From NCBI GenBank assembly GCA_017513905.1, contig JAFWMR010000012.1, positions 1 through 39,933 on the forward strand: 39,933 nt of DNA. The letters run 5' to 3'. Positions 22,999-32,110 of the stretch are shown in pieces. Made by a program: the position numbers and the translations under genes. Below the pieces are notes generated by a model, which saw only the letters and a program-made list of their open reading frames with translations, ran no database searches and was not told where the DNA came from. Every line of letters begins with the position of its first letter. Positions within the stretch are counted from its first letter, which is position 1. Source of the stretch: Candidatus Saccharimonadota bacterium (GTDB taxonomy: Bacteria; Patescibacteriota; Saccharimonadia; Saccharimonadales; Saccharimonadaceae).

Positions 22999-24474
22999 TT
23001 ACTTGTATTCTACACCGGTGCCAGAGTAAAAGGCTGGAATGGCCGAAATCCAGGTTTTGCCTGGAACGAGCTTGACGTCGTTCCCCTCTTTGTCGCGGAA
23101 AACAATTTGAGATTCCTTAGAGGATTTTTCCCAAGTCCCATTTATGACAGTGCCATTTTGAAAGATATAAGCGTCGCCGGCGCCGGTCGTCGAGATGTCT
23201 TCGTGGTAATTATCATAGGAGGCTTTGCGTTCCTGAACTATCATGCCAATGACTGTATTGGCGGTTATCTGAACTTCTTCGCAGACCAGTTCCGGAGTGA
23301 CTTCCTCAGTTTTGCCGGTGCAGTCGTAGCTGGTATGAATTTGGCCGGTTTCGTAGGAGCGTTTATAGGTGTTAGTATCGGTATCATAATCGTAGACCGG
23401 GTTGAAGTTTGGCATGACTCCGATCCGCATAGTAATATGTGTGACTTTTGGCGCGAGTGCATCGGTATCTCCAGATGATGGTTGGTCGATCTTCAGCTTT
23501 TCTTTAGCTTGGACATCTATTTTGTTGCGATTGGCTTCGACTGGAGTAAATCTGGAGAAAGATTTGATATCAGAAGAGAGATATCCGTTGATAGTATTGA
23601 AACCATTTAGATATTCATTAGAAGTAAAGAGGTTATTCCACAAGCGTTGGACAGTGTAATTGGTAGACGATCGCCACATGTATGCATAGTTCTCTGTCAG
23701 GTCTCGAACGCCATATTTCTTAACGGCGTCAAGAGCTTCGTTTGAACCGCCGGCGTGAACAACTGTGCAATCAAAAGGCAGATCCCAGTTGAGATAATAG
23801 AGTCTGAGCGAACGAATAGGCCCGATTACGGCGGGTGGGTCTTGGAAGATGGCCGCAAAGCGCGTGATGCCAGATTCGGCGATAGCTTCAAAAACGACCT
23901 GAGCGTCTTGGAGACCGGCTTGAGGGCGAGCTCCATCCACGCCGTTAGGAATTTGAACACAGAAGGTGGGGTGAGAGTTGATCTCTTCCGAAGTGATTTC
24001 TAGACCAGAAAGACGGGAATAGTAATGCGGTACGTCCGGCTCTTCCTCCGTGATGTCAGGGGTGATAATGACTTCTGGTTCTGGTTCAACTTCTTCGATT
24101 GGGGCTTTGCCCATCAGCTCATCAACGTTGCCATGAAAGACTACGAAAAAAACAACAACAAGCCCGAGGATAAAAATACCGACGGAGGATAGGGAGATGA
24201 TGAGGACTTTTTTTGATTGCTTTTCCTCTGGAGTTTTTTTGGGTAATTTAAGATTTTTGACGCGCTCTTTTGCCATTTTTTTGGCAAGAGTTTCGGCTTC
24301 CGCCTCTTCCTCGTCAACATCGTCTTCTTCGTCGTTATCGTCTTTTGGCCTTGGTTCGGTTGCGGGCTGGGTTTCTGGACTAGGTGTTTCAGTGGTTGGA
24401 GTTTCCTGGACCGCAGCTTCTGGAATAGGAGTTTCTTCTGGAGCCGCATTTGGTAGAGGAGGAGTATCTTGCAT
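22999..24474 (-). CDS. DUF3048 (YerB-like) membrane-anchored protein
   Basis: This 491-residue protein has an acidic, Pro/Thr/Glu-rich N-terminal region (about 1-60), a basic stretch with Lys-rich KKMAKERVKNLKLPKK (about 63-80), a transmembrane helix (about 88-110) and an extracytoplasmic part. The outer part carries the DUF3048 core: FCVQIPNGVDGARPQAGL (about 170-187), VVFEAIAESGITRFAAIF and GPIRSLRLYYL, then a C-terminal half ending with KLVPGKTWISAIP. YerB-type proteins are envelope proteins of unclear function. The unusual N-terminal extension puts the tail in the cytoplasm. The ATG lies 6 bases after an extended -10 (TGA-TATACT), so it is probably leaderless. Confidence 0.88.
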   Translation of the reverse strand: MQDTPPLPNAAPEETPIPEAAVQETPTTETPSPETQPATEPRPKDDNDEEDDVDEEEAEAETLAKKMAKERVKNLKLPKKTPEEKQSKKVLIISLSSVGIFILGLVVVFFVVFHGNVDELMGKAPIEEVEPEPEVIITPDITEEEPDVPHYYSRLSGLEITSEEINSHPTFCVQIPNGVDGARPQAGLQDAQVVFEAIAESGITRFAAIFQDPPAVIGPIRSLRLYYLNWDLPFDCTVVHAGGSNEALDAVKKYGVRDLTENYAYMWRSSTNYTVQRLWNNLFTSNEYLNGFNTINGYLSSDIKSFSRFTPVEANRNKIDVQAKEKLKIDQPSSGDTDALAPKVTHITMRIGVMPNFNPVYDYDTDTNTYKRSYETGQIHTSYDCTGKTEEVTPELVCEEVQITANTVIGMIVQERKASYDNYHEDISTTGAGDAYIFQNGTVINGTWEKSSKESQIVFRDKEGNDVKLVPGKTWISAIPAFYSGTGVEYK

Positions 24475-24480
24475 ATGCTT

Positions 24481-24489
24481 AGTATATCA
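24481..24489 (-). promoter_or_regulatory. Extended -10 of the DUF3048 gene, leaderless start
   Basis: TGA-TATACT, 6 bases before the ATG. No recognisable -35 and no Shine-Dalgarno are seen. Confidence 0.6.
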
Positions 24490-24518
24490 CAATGCAAGCT
24501 AGTGGTCGATAGCTAGGA

Positions 24519-25976
24519 CTATTGTTGGTCCAGCAATAAGGCGTTTTTTACCTTGCCGAGTCTCGACATAGTAACTTCTTTGCCAAGGACATTTAACGTA
24601 AGATCGAGCGCTGGGGAAAATGGCGCAAATGAGACAGAAATGCGAATTAGACTGAAGAGCTCAGCTGGTTTTTTGCCGGTGGTTTTCAATAGTTCGTTGA
24701 GAGCGTTTTTGAGGTTCTCTTCACTCCAGTCGTCGATGGATGATAGTTTCGCCGTGACGGTTTCAAGAAGCGAGGCGAGCTCTTGTTCGGATAATTTCTT
24801 GACAAATTTATTCGTGAGAAGCTGTTCAATATCGAATTTCGGATCTTCGAAGAAATAACCAGTCATTTCGCGAAGATCAGAAAGAGTCTTAAGGCGATCG
24901 TAGATGATAGCTAGGACACGTTTCTTGTAGCTATCGTCGTACGACTTGGCGGATTTAGGCCAAAAACTTACGGTTCTTTCATAAAAAGCGTCAATTCCCT
25001 GTTCATCGACGAGTTTTCTAATCCATTGGCCGTTCATCCAAAGTAATTTGACTTCGTCATAACGTGCGCCGGAATTTTGGATACGATCGAGTGAGAACTT
25101 CTCTATAAGTTCAGACTTTGTATAAATTTCTTGTTCAGTGCCGTCGTTCCATCCTAAGCAGGCGAGGTAATTCAACATTGCTTCTGGCAAAACACCGTCA
25201 TCACGATATTCTGTGACAGACTTGGCGCCATCGCGCTTACCAAGTTTTTTGTTTCCTTGTGGTGCAAGGATGTGGGGCAGAGAGACAAGGAGAGGCTGTT
25301 CGATACCGAAAGCTTCGTATAAAGCAAGATAATTAGGAGTACTAGACAGATATTCGACGCCGCGAGCAACCATATTCACGTTCATGAGAAAGTCGTCGAC
25401 GATATGAGCAAAGTTGTAGGTTGGCAGCCCATCTTTTTTGATAAGGACAATATCATCTTGAACTTCAGGGCCAGCGGAGAGATTTCCCATGACTTCGTCA
25501 TGCCATTTTCTGGGTTTCGGGTCGGATTTGAAGCGGATTGGCATGCCTGGTTGCCATTCTGGTGAGTTTTCTGGACGATGATTGCGATAGAGGTATGGGA
25601 CTTTCTTGGCATTATCTTCGTCACGGTAACTTTGAATGGTGTTAGGATCGGTTGGGTCGGCGTAGGCGCGACCGTCGGCTATGAGCTTTTTGGCCCATTC
25701 TAGATAGAGATCTTTTCGCTCGGTTTGAAAGTATGGAGCGTGGGGACCACCAATTTCTGGACCTTCGTCCCACTCGAGCCCGAGCCATTTCAAGGTGTCC
25801 ATGATAAGTTCAGTAGCACCTTTAACGTAACGGGCTTGGTCTGTATCTTCAATGCGAAGAATGAATGTACCACCAGACTGGCGTGCTGCTAGATATGGGT
25901 AAATAGCGGAACGGACGTTGCCGATATGGATGTAGCCCGTTGGAGACGGTGCAAAACGAGTGATGATCTTTTTCAT
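24519..25976 (-). CDS. gltX: Glutamyl-tRNA synthetase
   Basis: This class I synthetase charges tRNA-Glu. The 485 residues start with FAPSPTGYIHIGNVRSA: the HIGH motif reads HIGN (17-20). The second motif reads KLGKRDG (about 243), where KLSKR is usual. The Rossmann catalytic core and the C-terminal helical anticodon-binding domain are both complete. It may also charge tRNA-Gln if the organism uses GatCAB, which the window cannot show. Both tRNA-Glu isoacceptors lie about 5 kb away. The ATG lies 7 bases after TATAAT with no Shine-Dalgarno, so it is probably leaderless. Its -35 sits in the loop of the terminator of the upstream gene. Confidence 0.96.
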   Translation of the reverse strand: MKKIITRFAPSPTGYIHIGNVRSAIYPYLAARQSGGTFILRIEDTDQARYVKGATELIMDTLKWLGLEWDEGPEIGGPHAPYFQTERKDLYLEWAKKLIADGRAYADPTDPNTIQSYRDEDNAKKVPYLYRNHRPENSPEWQPGMPIRFKSDPKPRKWHDEVMGNLSAGPEVQDDIVLIKKDGLPTYNFAHIVDDFLMNVNMVARGVEYLSSTPNYLALYEAFGIEQPLLVSLPHILAPQGNKKLGKRDGAKSVTEYRDDGVLPEAMLNYLACLGWNDGTEQEIYTKSELIEKFSLDRIQNSGARYDEVKLLWMNGQWIRKLVDEQGIDAFYERTVSFWPKSAKSYDDSYKKRVLAIIYDRLKTLSDLREMTGYFFEDPKFDIEQLLTNKFVKKLSEQELASLLETVTAKLSSIDDWSEENLKNALNELLKTTGKKPAELFSLIRISVSFAPFSPALDLTLNVLGKEVTMSRLGKVKNALLLDQQ

Positions 25977-25983
25977 GGATATA

Positions 25984-26012
25984 ATTATATAATAAAAAAG
26001 ACCGGTAGTAAA
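25984..26012 (-). promoter_or_regulatory. gltX promoter embedded in a terminator
   Basis: TTTACT (26007-26012), 17 bases, TATAAT (25984-25989), 7 bases before the ATG. The -35 overlaps the loop of the hairpin 25998-26020. Confidence 0.65.
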
Positions 26013-26020
26013 CCGGTCTT
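25993..26020 (-). terminator. Terminator after the DUF4367-like gene
   Basis: AAGACCGGT...ACCGGTCTT (9-base perfect stem, 5-base loop) is followed by TTTTATT on the minus strand. It lies 12 bases after the stop at 26032. Confidence 0.88.
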
Positions 26021-26031
26021 AATGTATGTTT

Positions 26032-26916
26032 TTATAATGATGTAACTATGGATTTAATCTGTTTCTTGGTTAGGTTATTACCCGAGGCATTGATTTTGTA
26101 GAGAATATTACCATTAATCCAAGCGGCATCGCTGCCTGCGATGAAGATGGTAATGCCCTGCTCACGGACTGAGGTGTAATTGTTACCCCAAGTACTTTTA
26201 ACGTAAGACGCCTCAAGGGTATCGTTGTCCCAAGAAGTTTTTTCTTCGGAAATAGTAAAGGATCCACTTTCTGAATCGCTGAAGGTCATGGAAATCTTTT
26301 TGTCTTCGGATACTATATCCGATAATGAATAACCGCGAGGAACGTAGGTAGGATAGGTCGCGTCAATACCGGTCTGCATAGCGGCGACACGTACGGAAAT
26401 ATCAGGTGTATTAACGGATACGAAGTAGCCGACGGCACCTACAACGAGAGCAGCACAACCGAAAGCAAGCAATAACTTCTTGGCTCCGAGGGAGCGTTTG
26501 CTAGTGATGGCTGGAGTAGCATTTTCTGCTTCTATAGTAGCAACGGACTTGAGCGCAGATTTTACGGCGCTATCTTTGACTGCTTTAGCCTTCTCGGTCT
26601 TAGGTGAAGTGATGAGGTTCTTTTCAATAGTTACTGAAATTGGGCTGGATTTGGAACCTGTTGCGGCTGGTGTAGCAGCGGCTTCACGGAGAGTTTTGCC
26701 AGCTTTGAGTGAAGCTAGGCGTTCCCGATTAATTTTATCAGCTAATGCTTGACGTCGTTTGAGATCTTCTGCGCGGCGTTTAGCAACAGAATCAATAGCA
26801 GCAACTTTCTCTGGTCTCTTGACGTATTTCCTATTCAAGGTCGTCGAGCGCTGGGTACGACGGTGAGACGCGGAACTCGAGATGCTAGTGCGATTGACGC
26901 TTTGATCTTTATCCAT
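26032..26916 (-). CDS. Membrane-anchored protein with DUF4367-like domain
   Basis: Residues 1-145 are long, strongly basic and low in complexity (Arg, Lys, Ala and Ser-rich), probably disordered in the cytoplasm. A transmembrane helix follows (about 147-168). The outer part, about 185-294, resembles DUF4367: TYVPRGYSL, then SFTISEEKTSWD, REQGITIFIAG, AAWINGNILYKI and a final helix. These domains are found in envelope and anti-sigma-like proteins; the role here is unknown. The ATG lies 7 bases after TATAAT (26924-26929), so it is probably leaderless. A hairpin terminator ends the unit just before gltX. Confidence 0.78.
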   Translation of the reverse strand: MDKDQSVNRTSISSSASHRRTQRSTTLNRKYVKRPEKVAAIDSVAKRRAEDLKRRQALADKINRERLASLKAGKTLREAAATPAATGSKSSPISVTIEKNLITSPKTEKAKAVKDSAVKSALKSVATIEAENATPAITSKRSLGAKKLLLAFGCAALVVGAVGYFVSVNTPDISVRVAAMQTGIDATYPTYVPRGYSLSDIVSEDKKISMTFSDSESGSFTISEEKTSWDNDTLEASYVKSTWGNNYTSVREQGITIFIAGSDAAWINGNILYKINASGNNLTKKQIKSIVTSL

Positions 26917-26923
26917 AATTATA

Positions 26924-26929
26924 ATTATA
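26924..26929 (-). promoter_or_regulatory. -10 box of the DUF4367-like gene, leaderless start
   Basis: TATAAT lies 7 bases before the ATG; a second TATAAT overlaps the start region itself. The -35 is weak (TAAGAA at 17 bases). Confidence 0.45.
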
Positions 26930-27048
26930 ACCTCGCTTGTTGATAGTTCTTATATCTATAATAAGTTAAGCAGTTTAGAAAAGCAAGAGCTATTTTTATC
27001 AAATTATTTATGTTATAATTTCTATAAATTATATAGTGTATCCGAAAT

Positions 27049-28620
27049 ATGGACGAACAAGAAAAAATAGAAAGACTCGCACATATTCGTTTGATAATTA
27101 CAGAAATATTAATGTTCCTTGCTGTGATTTTTTTGGTAGGTTTTCTTACTCTAATTGTGATGGGCTATTCGTTTAACCTCAGGGAGATTGGTGGATCTGG
27201 GGATGTGGTAGAACGCTCGGGTTTAGTACAAATTTCTTCTATTCCGACGGGTGCAACCATTTATATCGATGGCGAGGCGCCGTTGTTATTATCAACAAAT
27301 GCGAGCCGAACAATGTTGTCTGGGGAGCATGAAATTAGTCTTGCAAAGGGTGGGTATGACGGGTGGAAAAAGACGATTAATGTAGTCGAGGGCATGATGT
27401 ATAGATTGAACTACCCAAGGCTTTTTAAAGAAGAGCGCGAGCCAGAAGAAGTAGTACGTTTCTTGAACTCAGTCGATACCAAAGACAGATTGGATAGGGT
27501 TGAGGAAGACGAGGCTGTAAAAACTTATGGTGGAAAACTGAGTTTTGTGAGCGTGTCGCCAAATAATGAAAATATGGTGTTGGTTCTAGATGGTTTGTTC
27601 TATATTCTGAACATAAATGACAATAGGCCTGTACTAAAAGTTTTGGAAGTGCCGGATACTGACGGGGTAAATGTTGTTAAAGTTACAACAATTGATTCAG
27701 TAGAATGGAGTGGTAGTAGCGAAAGAATGCTTGCAAAAATAAATGATAAATGGGTGATTGTAAACATACGCGATACAAAGGATACGTTGTGGCTTGATAA
27801 AATAGTAAAAACAAATGTGATGCGTGATATAAAGATTGAAAGCGAATCTGGTGATAGATTGCTGATTCTGAATGTGGCGGGCGAACTAATGGAGCTGAGC
27901 GTGCGGGATAAGAAATTAAGTGAAACATTACTAGATGGAGTAGAAAAATTCGATAATGATGGTGAGAGGATTGTATATCTTACGAGAGCTAAAATTGATT
28001 CTACGGCAGAAGCGTTATTAAGTGGAGAATCTACGAATAAAGAGGAATGGCAGGTACGCGCATATAGGATGGGAGAGAGCGAGAGCTACGTAGTTAAACG
28101 ATTTAGGTTGGCCGAGAATGAGGAGCTCGGAAGTTTGAGATTGGCCACTATGAGATATTTCCAAGAGAGTTACGTAGGAATAGCACATGAAGGCGAATTT
28201 GAAGTGTACAGTAAGACTGGTTGGGTAGCGGAAGATGAAGACATGAAAAAGATCTATGATAGTGAGTTCGATGCTTCGATTGCTGAGATCAAAAAACGTG
28301 GTAAAGGAATGGTCTTTGAATTACAAGATCGCGATGGAAACGTTGAAATATTTGATATAGAGGCGATGGGGATAACGCGCGTAAATGCTACGGACACTGA
28401 ATGGATAGATGAATATTTGCGATATAGATTGGCCGACGGGAAGTTAAGTGTTCTTGATTATGATGGGCTAAATGAGCGTGTATTGGTAGAATCGGATGCG
28501 ATTTCTGGGCATACAGTAGCAATTTCTGGTAATAACCGTTGGCTGTATTATTTTATCGATATTAAGGAAACTGAAACTGGACAACGGGGAGAAGTTTTAG
28601 TACGCGAGAAGATTAATTAA
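27049..28620 (+). CDS. PEGA-domain membrane-anchored protein
   Basis: The 523-residue protein has a cytoplasmic N-terminus, one transmembrane helix (about 17-42) and a PEGA domain (about 58-125: VQISSIPTGATIYIDGEAP, then LSGEHEISLAKGGYDGWKKTI). The remaining 390 residues look like beta-propeller-type repeats (for example LSFVSVSPNNENMVLVLDG and SVEWSGSSERMLAKI), with no catalytic motif. PEGA domains are thought to help surface proteins bind the envelope. No Shine-Dalgarno precedes the ATG. TATAAT lies at 27014-27019 and TATAGT at 27032-27037, so any leader is short. It converges on the ribosomal cluster. Confidence 0.85.
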   Translation: MDEQEKIERLAHIRLIITEILMFLAVIFLVGFLTLIVMGYSFNLREIGGSGDVVERSGLVQISSIPTGATIYIDGEAPLLLSTNASRTMLSGEHEISLAKGGYDGWKKTINVVEGMMYRLNYPRLFKEEREPEEVVRFLNSVDTKDRLDRVEEDEAVKTYGGKLSFVSVSPNNENMVLVLDGLFYILNINDNRPVLKVLEVPDTDGVNVVKVTTIDSVEWSGSSERMLAKINDKWVIVNIRDTKDTLWLDKIVKTNVMRDIKIESESGDRLLILNVAGELMELSVRDKKLSETLLDGVEKFDNDGERIVYLTRAKIDSTAEALLSGESTNKEEWQVRAYRMGESESYVVKRFRLAENEELGSLRLATMRYFQESYVGIAHEGEFEVYSKTGWVAEDEDMKKIYDSEFDASIAEIKKRGKGMVFELQDRDGNVEIFDIEAMGITRVNATDTEWIDEYLRYRLADGKLSVLDYDGLNERVLVESDAISGHTVAISGNNRWLYYFIDIKETETGQRGEVLVREKIN

Positions 28621-28637
28621 AACTGGATTAATGTTCT

Positions 28638-28676
28638 AAAAAAACTAGCTCGGATAGTTCCGGGCTAGTTTATTTT
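28638..28676. terminator. Bidirectional terminator between the PEGA gene and rpsH
   Basis: AACTAGCTCGGA-TAGT-TCCGGGCTAGTT (12-base stem, one G-T pair) is flanked by an A run and a T-rich stretch. It ends the ribosomal cluster directly after S8. Confidence 0.85.
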
Positions 28677-28684
28677 GGTTTGCT

Positions 28685-29086
28685 TTACCAGACCTTTACG
28701 AGAAGTTCTCCGCCAAGACGGGACTTCACGGCTTCATGACCAGTCATAATACCTTTACTCGTAGAAATAAGGACGAGACCACGGCCGGATTTGACTTTCG
28801 GGATTTCATCGGCCGATACGTAAACACGGCGACCAGGTTTAGAAACTTTTTCAATCTCGTGGATAGCTGGAACTTTGCCGGCTTCAGCGATTGTGATGTG
28901 AAGAATGTTTCTAGGCGTGTTGTCGACGAGCTCGTAATTGGCGATGTAGCCAGATTTCTTGAGAGACTCGATGATAGCAACTTTGAGCTTGCTAGTCGGG
29001 AGATAGATTTCGTTCTTCCCTACCATGAGGCAGTTACGGATACGAGTTAAGAGGTCTGCGATTTGATCTGTTGATTGAATAGACAT
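28685..29086 (-). CDS. rpsH: 30S ribosomal protein S8
   Basis: S8 binds the central domain of 16S rRNA early in assembly. The 133-residue length is usual, with DLLTRIRN at the start and STSKGIMTGHEAVKSRLGGELLVKVW at the end, the C-terminal signature containing the STSKG motif. It lies 16 bases after rpsN with its own Shine-Dalgarno. It is the last gene of the cluster: L6, L18, S5, L15 and SecY, which normally follow, are absent, and a terminator and convergent gene come next. Confidence 0.96.
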   Translation of the reverse strand: MSIQSTDQIADLLTRIRNCLMVGKNEIYLPTSKLKVAIIESLKKSGYIANYELVDNTPRNILHITIAEAGKVPAIHEIEKVSKPGRRVYVSADEIPKVKSGRGLVLISTSKGIMTGHEAVKSRLGGELLVKVW

Positions 29087-29102
29087 ATCTTTTTCCTTTC
29101 TC

Positions 29103-29372
29103 CTACCAGCTACTCTTTGTTACGCCAGGGATTTCTCCCTTCGATGCTTTTTCGCGGAATGTTATGCGGCTCATACCAAAGCGGCGCATATAACCACGGG
29201 GACGGCCATCTAGCATATCACGGTTTTTGAGGCGAGTAACAGAGGCGTTTCTTGGGAGCTTTTGAAGACCTTCGAGGTCGCCAGCGGCTTTAAGAGCGTC
29301 ATGTTTCGCTTTATACTTTTCATACATTTTTGCTCGTTTTTGATCGCGGAGGACGGCGGATTTCTTAGCCAT
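29103..29372 (-). CDS. rpsN: 30S ribosomal protein S14
   Basis: S14 sits in the 30S head. At 89 residues it is the long type without zinc-binding Cys. Visible features are the N-terminal [16 protein letters not shown] and the conserved [21 protein letters not shown]-type block (here [18 protein letters not shown]), ending GVTKSSW. The start shares a base with the L5 stop. Confidence 0.95.
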   Translation of the reverse strand: MAKKSAVLRDQKRAKMYEKYKAKHDALKAAGDLEGLQKLPRNASVTRLKNRDMLDGRPRGYMRRFGMSRITFREKASKGEIPGVTKSSW

Positions 29373-29953
29373 TATTTCGCTCCTTTCTCAAACGGCATAC
29401 CAAGCATTTCTAACAACTTTTTGCTTCCTTCCTTGGAACCATTTTTAATAATAAAGGTGATTTCGAGACCGTGAAGTACGGCAGAATCTTCGAAGGTAAT
29501 TTCTGGGAATACGGTTTGTTCGCGTAGTCCTAGAGAGTAATTACCCTGTTTGTCGAATGATGCAGTTGGTACACCGTGGAAATCGCGGACATGCGGTAAT
29601 GCGATGTTGATAAGACGGTCGACAAATTCGTACATTTTGTCGTTTCTCAGTGTGACTAGATAACCGACTGGAGCACCCATGCCTTTGCGAATTTTGAAGG
29701 TCGCAATGGATTTCTTCGCAAGGCGAGAAGTTGGAGCCTGGCCAGTGATTTTTTCTAGTGTTAGCTCAACAGTTTCGGTGAAACGTTTATCTTCGCGTTT
29801 TTTGCCGACGCCAGCAGAAACAACAACTTTTTCTAGCTTTGGAACTTCGTTGATATTTGAAAGTCCAAGCTCTTTTTGGAGTTTCTTCTCAAGCTCTTTG
29901 TTATAAAGCTCTTTGAGACGTGGGGTGTATTTATCAGTAGTCTTGGTAGCCAT
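29372..29953 (-). CDS. rplE: 50S ribosomal protein L5
   Basis: L5 binds 5S rRNA and contacts the P-site tRNA. The 193 residues include [14 protein letters not shown], then LTGQ-like [25 protein letters not shown]-type sequence ([14 protein letters not shown] here) and [16 protein letters not shown]. It directly follows rplN with a gap of one base, so L24 is not encoded here. Confidence 0.96.
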   Translation of the reverse strand: MATKTTDKYTPRLKELYNKELEKKLQKELGLSNINEVPKLEKVVVSAGVGKKREDKRFTETVELTLEKITGQAPTSRLAKKSIATFKIRKGMGAPVGYLVTLRNDKMYEFVDRLINIALPHVRDFHGVPTASFDKQGNYSLGLREQTVFPEITFEDSAVLHGLEITFIIKNGSKEGSKKLLEMLGMPFEKGAK

Positions 29954-29954
29954 A

Positions 29955-30323
29955 TTATAGTACCTCCGGTGCTAAGCTGATAATCTTATTGAATCCAAGA
30001 TCACGTAATTCACGTGGAACTGGACCGAAAACGCGAGTGCCGCGTGGAGTCTTGTCGTCATTGACGAGTACGGCAGCATTGTCGTCGAAGCGGATGGTAG
30101 AACCATCTGGGCGACGAATCTGCTGGCGAGTACGGACAATAACAGCGCGTACGACTGCCTTTTTCTTGACAGCGCCGGTTGGAGAAGCGTCCTTGACCGA
30201 GCAAGTGACGATATCACCAACACGGGCATAGCGGGCACGAGTGCCGCCGAGAACGCGGATAACTCCGAGCTCTTTGGCGCCACTGTTGTCAGCAACCTTT
30301 AGTCTAGTTTCTTGTTGAATCAT
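29955..30323 (-). CDS. rplN: 50S ribosomal protein L14
   Basis: L14 lies at the subunit interface and contacts L19 and 16S rRNA. The 122-residue length is standard, with [19 protein letters not shown] at the start and [13 protein letters not shown] near the end. The start overlaps the S17 stop by one base. Confidence 0.97.
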   Translation of the reverse strand: MIQQETRLKVADNSGAKELGVIRVLGGTRARYARVGDIVTCSVKDASPTGAVKKKAVVRAVIVRTRQQIRRPDGSTIRFDDNAAVLVNDDKTPRGTRVFGPVPRELRDLGFNKIISLAPEVL

Positions 30324-30643
30324 TATTTCTCTCCTTCACCGTCTTCAGCGGGTTTGTTTTCCCCGAGAACATCGGTGACGTCTTCTTTGAGCTCGACTGA
30401 ACCGTGAGAACGTTCTAGGACCTTGACTAGTTTGAAAGACTTGGTCTTAGAAAGTGGACGGCATGGGGCGATTTCGACCTTGTCGCCGAGATGAGCTTCG
30501 TTTTTCTCATCGTGAGCAGTATATTTACGAGTCTTCGTGTACTGCTTACGATAGAGCGGGTGGGTTTCGCGATTTTCGATGGAGACAGTAATGGTCTTGT
30601 CACGTTTATCGGAGGAAACGATCCCGACTAATGTGTGTGCCAT
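30323..30643 (-). CDS. rpsQ: 30S ribosomal protein S17
   Basis: S17 binds 16S rRNA early in assembly. The OB-fold core is recognisable: [38 protein letters not shown] and [20 protein letters not shown]. At 106 residues it is longer than usual because of an acidic tail after residue 85. It starts 2 bases after rplP, so L29, usually between them, is missing. Confidence 0.96.
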   Translation of the reverse strand: MAHTLVGIVSSDKRDKTITVSIENRETHPLYRKQYTKTRKYTAHDEKNEAHLGDKVEIAPCRPLSKTKSFKLVKVLERSHGSVELKEDVTDVLGENKPAEDGEGEK

Positions 30644-30645
30644 AA

Positions 30646-31065
30646 TTAGAACTCCTCTTTCTTAATAATTTTTGTACGAACTGGAAGTTTGTGACCAGCT
30701 AAGCGAAGTGCTTCCTTAGCTTGTTCATCGGTAACATCTGCAATCTCAAACATAACGGTGCCGGCTTTGACTTTGGCCACAAAGAATTGAGGTTCGCCTT
30801 TGCCGCTACCCATTTTAACATCGAGCGGTTTCTTAGTAACTGGAGTGTGCGGGAAAATGCGGATCCAAATTTTACCACCACGCTTGATATAACGGGTAAT
30901 AGCTTGACGTGCAGCTTCGATTTGGCGGGAGTTGACACGTTCATTCTGTAGAGAGATTAGACCATAATCACCGAAGGCAACTGTGTTGCAACGAGTAGCG
31001 ACACCTTCATTTTTGCCCTTGCGGACTTTGCGGTGAGCGGTTTTCTTAGGTAAAAGTATAGCCAT
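30646..31065 (-). CDS. rplP: 50S ribosomal protein L16
   Basis: L16 helps organise the A site. The 139 residues carry the family pattern: [17 protein letters not shown] near the start, [23 protein letters not shown] and [26 protein letters not shown], with VMFEI near the end. A gap of 2 bases separates it from rpsC. Confidence 0.97.
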   Translation of the reverse strand: MAILLPKKTAHRKVRKGKNEGVATRCNTVAFGDYGLISLQNERVNSRQIEAARQAITRYIKRGGKIWIRIFPHTPVTKKPLDVKMGSGKGEPQFFVAKVKAGTVMFEIADVTDEQAKEALRLAGHKLPVRTKIIKKEEF

Positions 31066-31067
31066 GA

Positions 31068-31694
31068 TTATTTCTCCCCTTTATAAATCCAAACTTTAAC
31101 GCCAACGATACCGGCGATGGTTTGAGCATGATGACAGTAGAAATCAATATCGGCTCGGAGAGTGTGTAGAGGCACGGAACCTTCGATGAATTTTTCGCGG
31201 CGGGACATCTCAGCGCCGTTTAGACGGCCGGAGACCTCGATACGAACACCTTGTGCGCCAGCAGACATTGTAGATTGGCAGGCCATCTTGACTGCACGAC
31301 GAAAATTCATACGTTTACCAAGTTGAAAACCGATATTTTCGGCAACGAGCTTAGCATTAAGTTCTGGTTTCTTAACTTCTTCAACGTTAATGCGGATAGG
31401 TCCAGATATGAGTTTTTCTAGATCTTTCTTCATTTCATTGATGCCTGCACCTTGCTTGCCGATAACGGCACCGGCTTTGGCGGTAAGAATTGTGATAGTG
31501 GTGAGGTTCGCAGAGCGCTCGATATTAACCTTTGCAATGGTTGGACGAGCCTTAAAACGTTCCTCGACATATTCGCGAATCTTGATGTCTTCGATCAGCC
31601 AGTTTTTGAAATCAGTCTTCTTGGTGTACCATTTAGATGACCAATCTTTGCTGACTTGGAGACGATAGGAAATTGGGTTAACTTTTTGTCCCAT
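31068..31694 (-). CDS. rpsC: 30S ribosomal protein S3
   Basis: S3 is part of the mRNA entry channel. The 208 residues include MGQKVNPISYRLQ, a KH domain with VIGKQGAGINEMKKDLE (about 78-92) and the C-terminal GVRIEVSGRLNGAEMSRRE block. The start overlaps the L22 stop by one base. Confidence 0.97.
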   Translation of the reverse strand: MGQKVNPISYRLQVSKDWSSKWYTKKTDFKNWLIEDIKIREYVEERFKARPTIAKVNIERSANLTTITILTAKAGAVIGKQGAGINEMKKDLEKLISGPIRINVEEVKKPELNAKLVAENIGFQLGKRMNFRRAVKMACQSTMSAGAQGVRIEVSGRLNGAEMSRREKFIEGSVPLHTLRADIDFYCHHAQTIAGIVGVKVWIYKGEK

Positions 31695-32110
31695 TACTTT
31701 TTCTCCTTATCTTCTTTTTTAGTGTCAGCTTTTTTGTCTGACTCCGCTTTGGCTTTCTTTTCTTTCTCTTCACCAGCAACTTCGACAAAGATGTTGGAAG
31801 AGATCTTTTCAAACGGAAGAGCACGGCCACGGGAAGCTGGGACATATCGACGAATGCGAGTGCCAGCGGTGACGGAGATGCGTGCGATGCGAACGGTCTT
31901 GGTATCGATTGATGGATATTTGTTCAAGAGATTCGCATTAGCTGATTCAACAGCTTTGAGAACTGCACGGGCGGCGCGGCGTGGAGTATGCTCAAGGATG
32001 ACAATAGCGTCGGAGACGTAGCGATCGCGTACTAATGAGGCGACAACGCTAGTCTTTCTAGGCATTGAATCTGTGCCTTTGATATAGGCGTGAGCAAAAA
32101 CGGTATTCAT
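31694..32110 (-). CDS. rplV: 50S ribosomal protein L22
   Basis: L22 lines the exit tunnel. MPRKTSVVASLVRDR (about residues 16-30), HTPRRAARAVLKAVESANAN and the tunnel loop YVPASRGRALPFEKISSNI are recognisable. After residue 112 there is a Lys/Glu-rich extension of about 25 residues, longer than most homologues. The start overlaps the S19 stop by one base. Confidence 0.95.
   Translation of the reverse strand: MNTVFAHAYIKGTDSMPRKTSVVASLVRDRYVSDAIVILEHTPRRAARAVLKAVESANANLLNKYPSIDTKTVRIARISVTAGTRIRRYVPASRGRALPFEKISSNIFVEVAGEEKEKKAKAESDKKADTKKEDKEKK

Noticed and set aside
27014-27037. Leaderless start for the PEGA gene
   Set aside because: TATAAT ends 29 bases and TATAGT 11 bases before the ATG, so the 6-7 base spacing of the leaderless group is not met.
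30643-30646. A small L29 gene hidden between rplP and rpsQ
   Set aside because: Only 2 bases separate the two genes, and no other frame shows L29 motifs.
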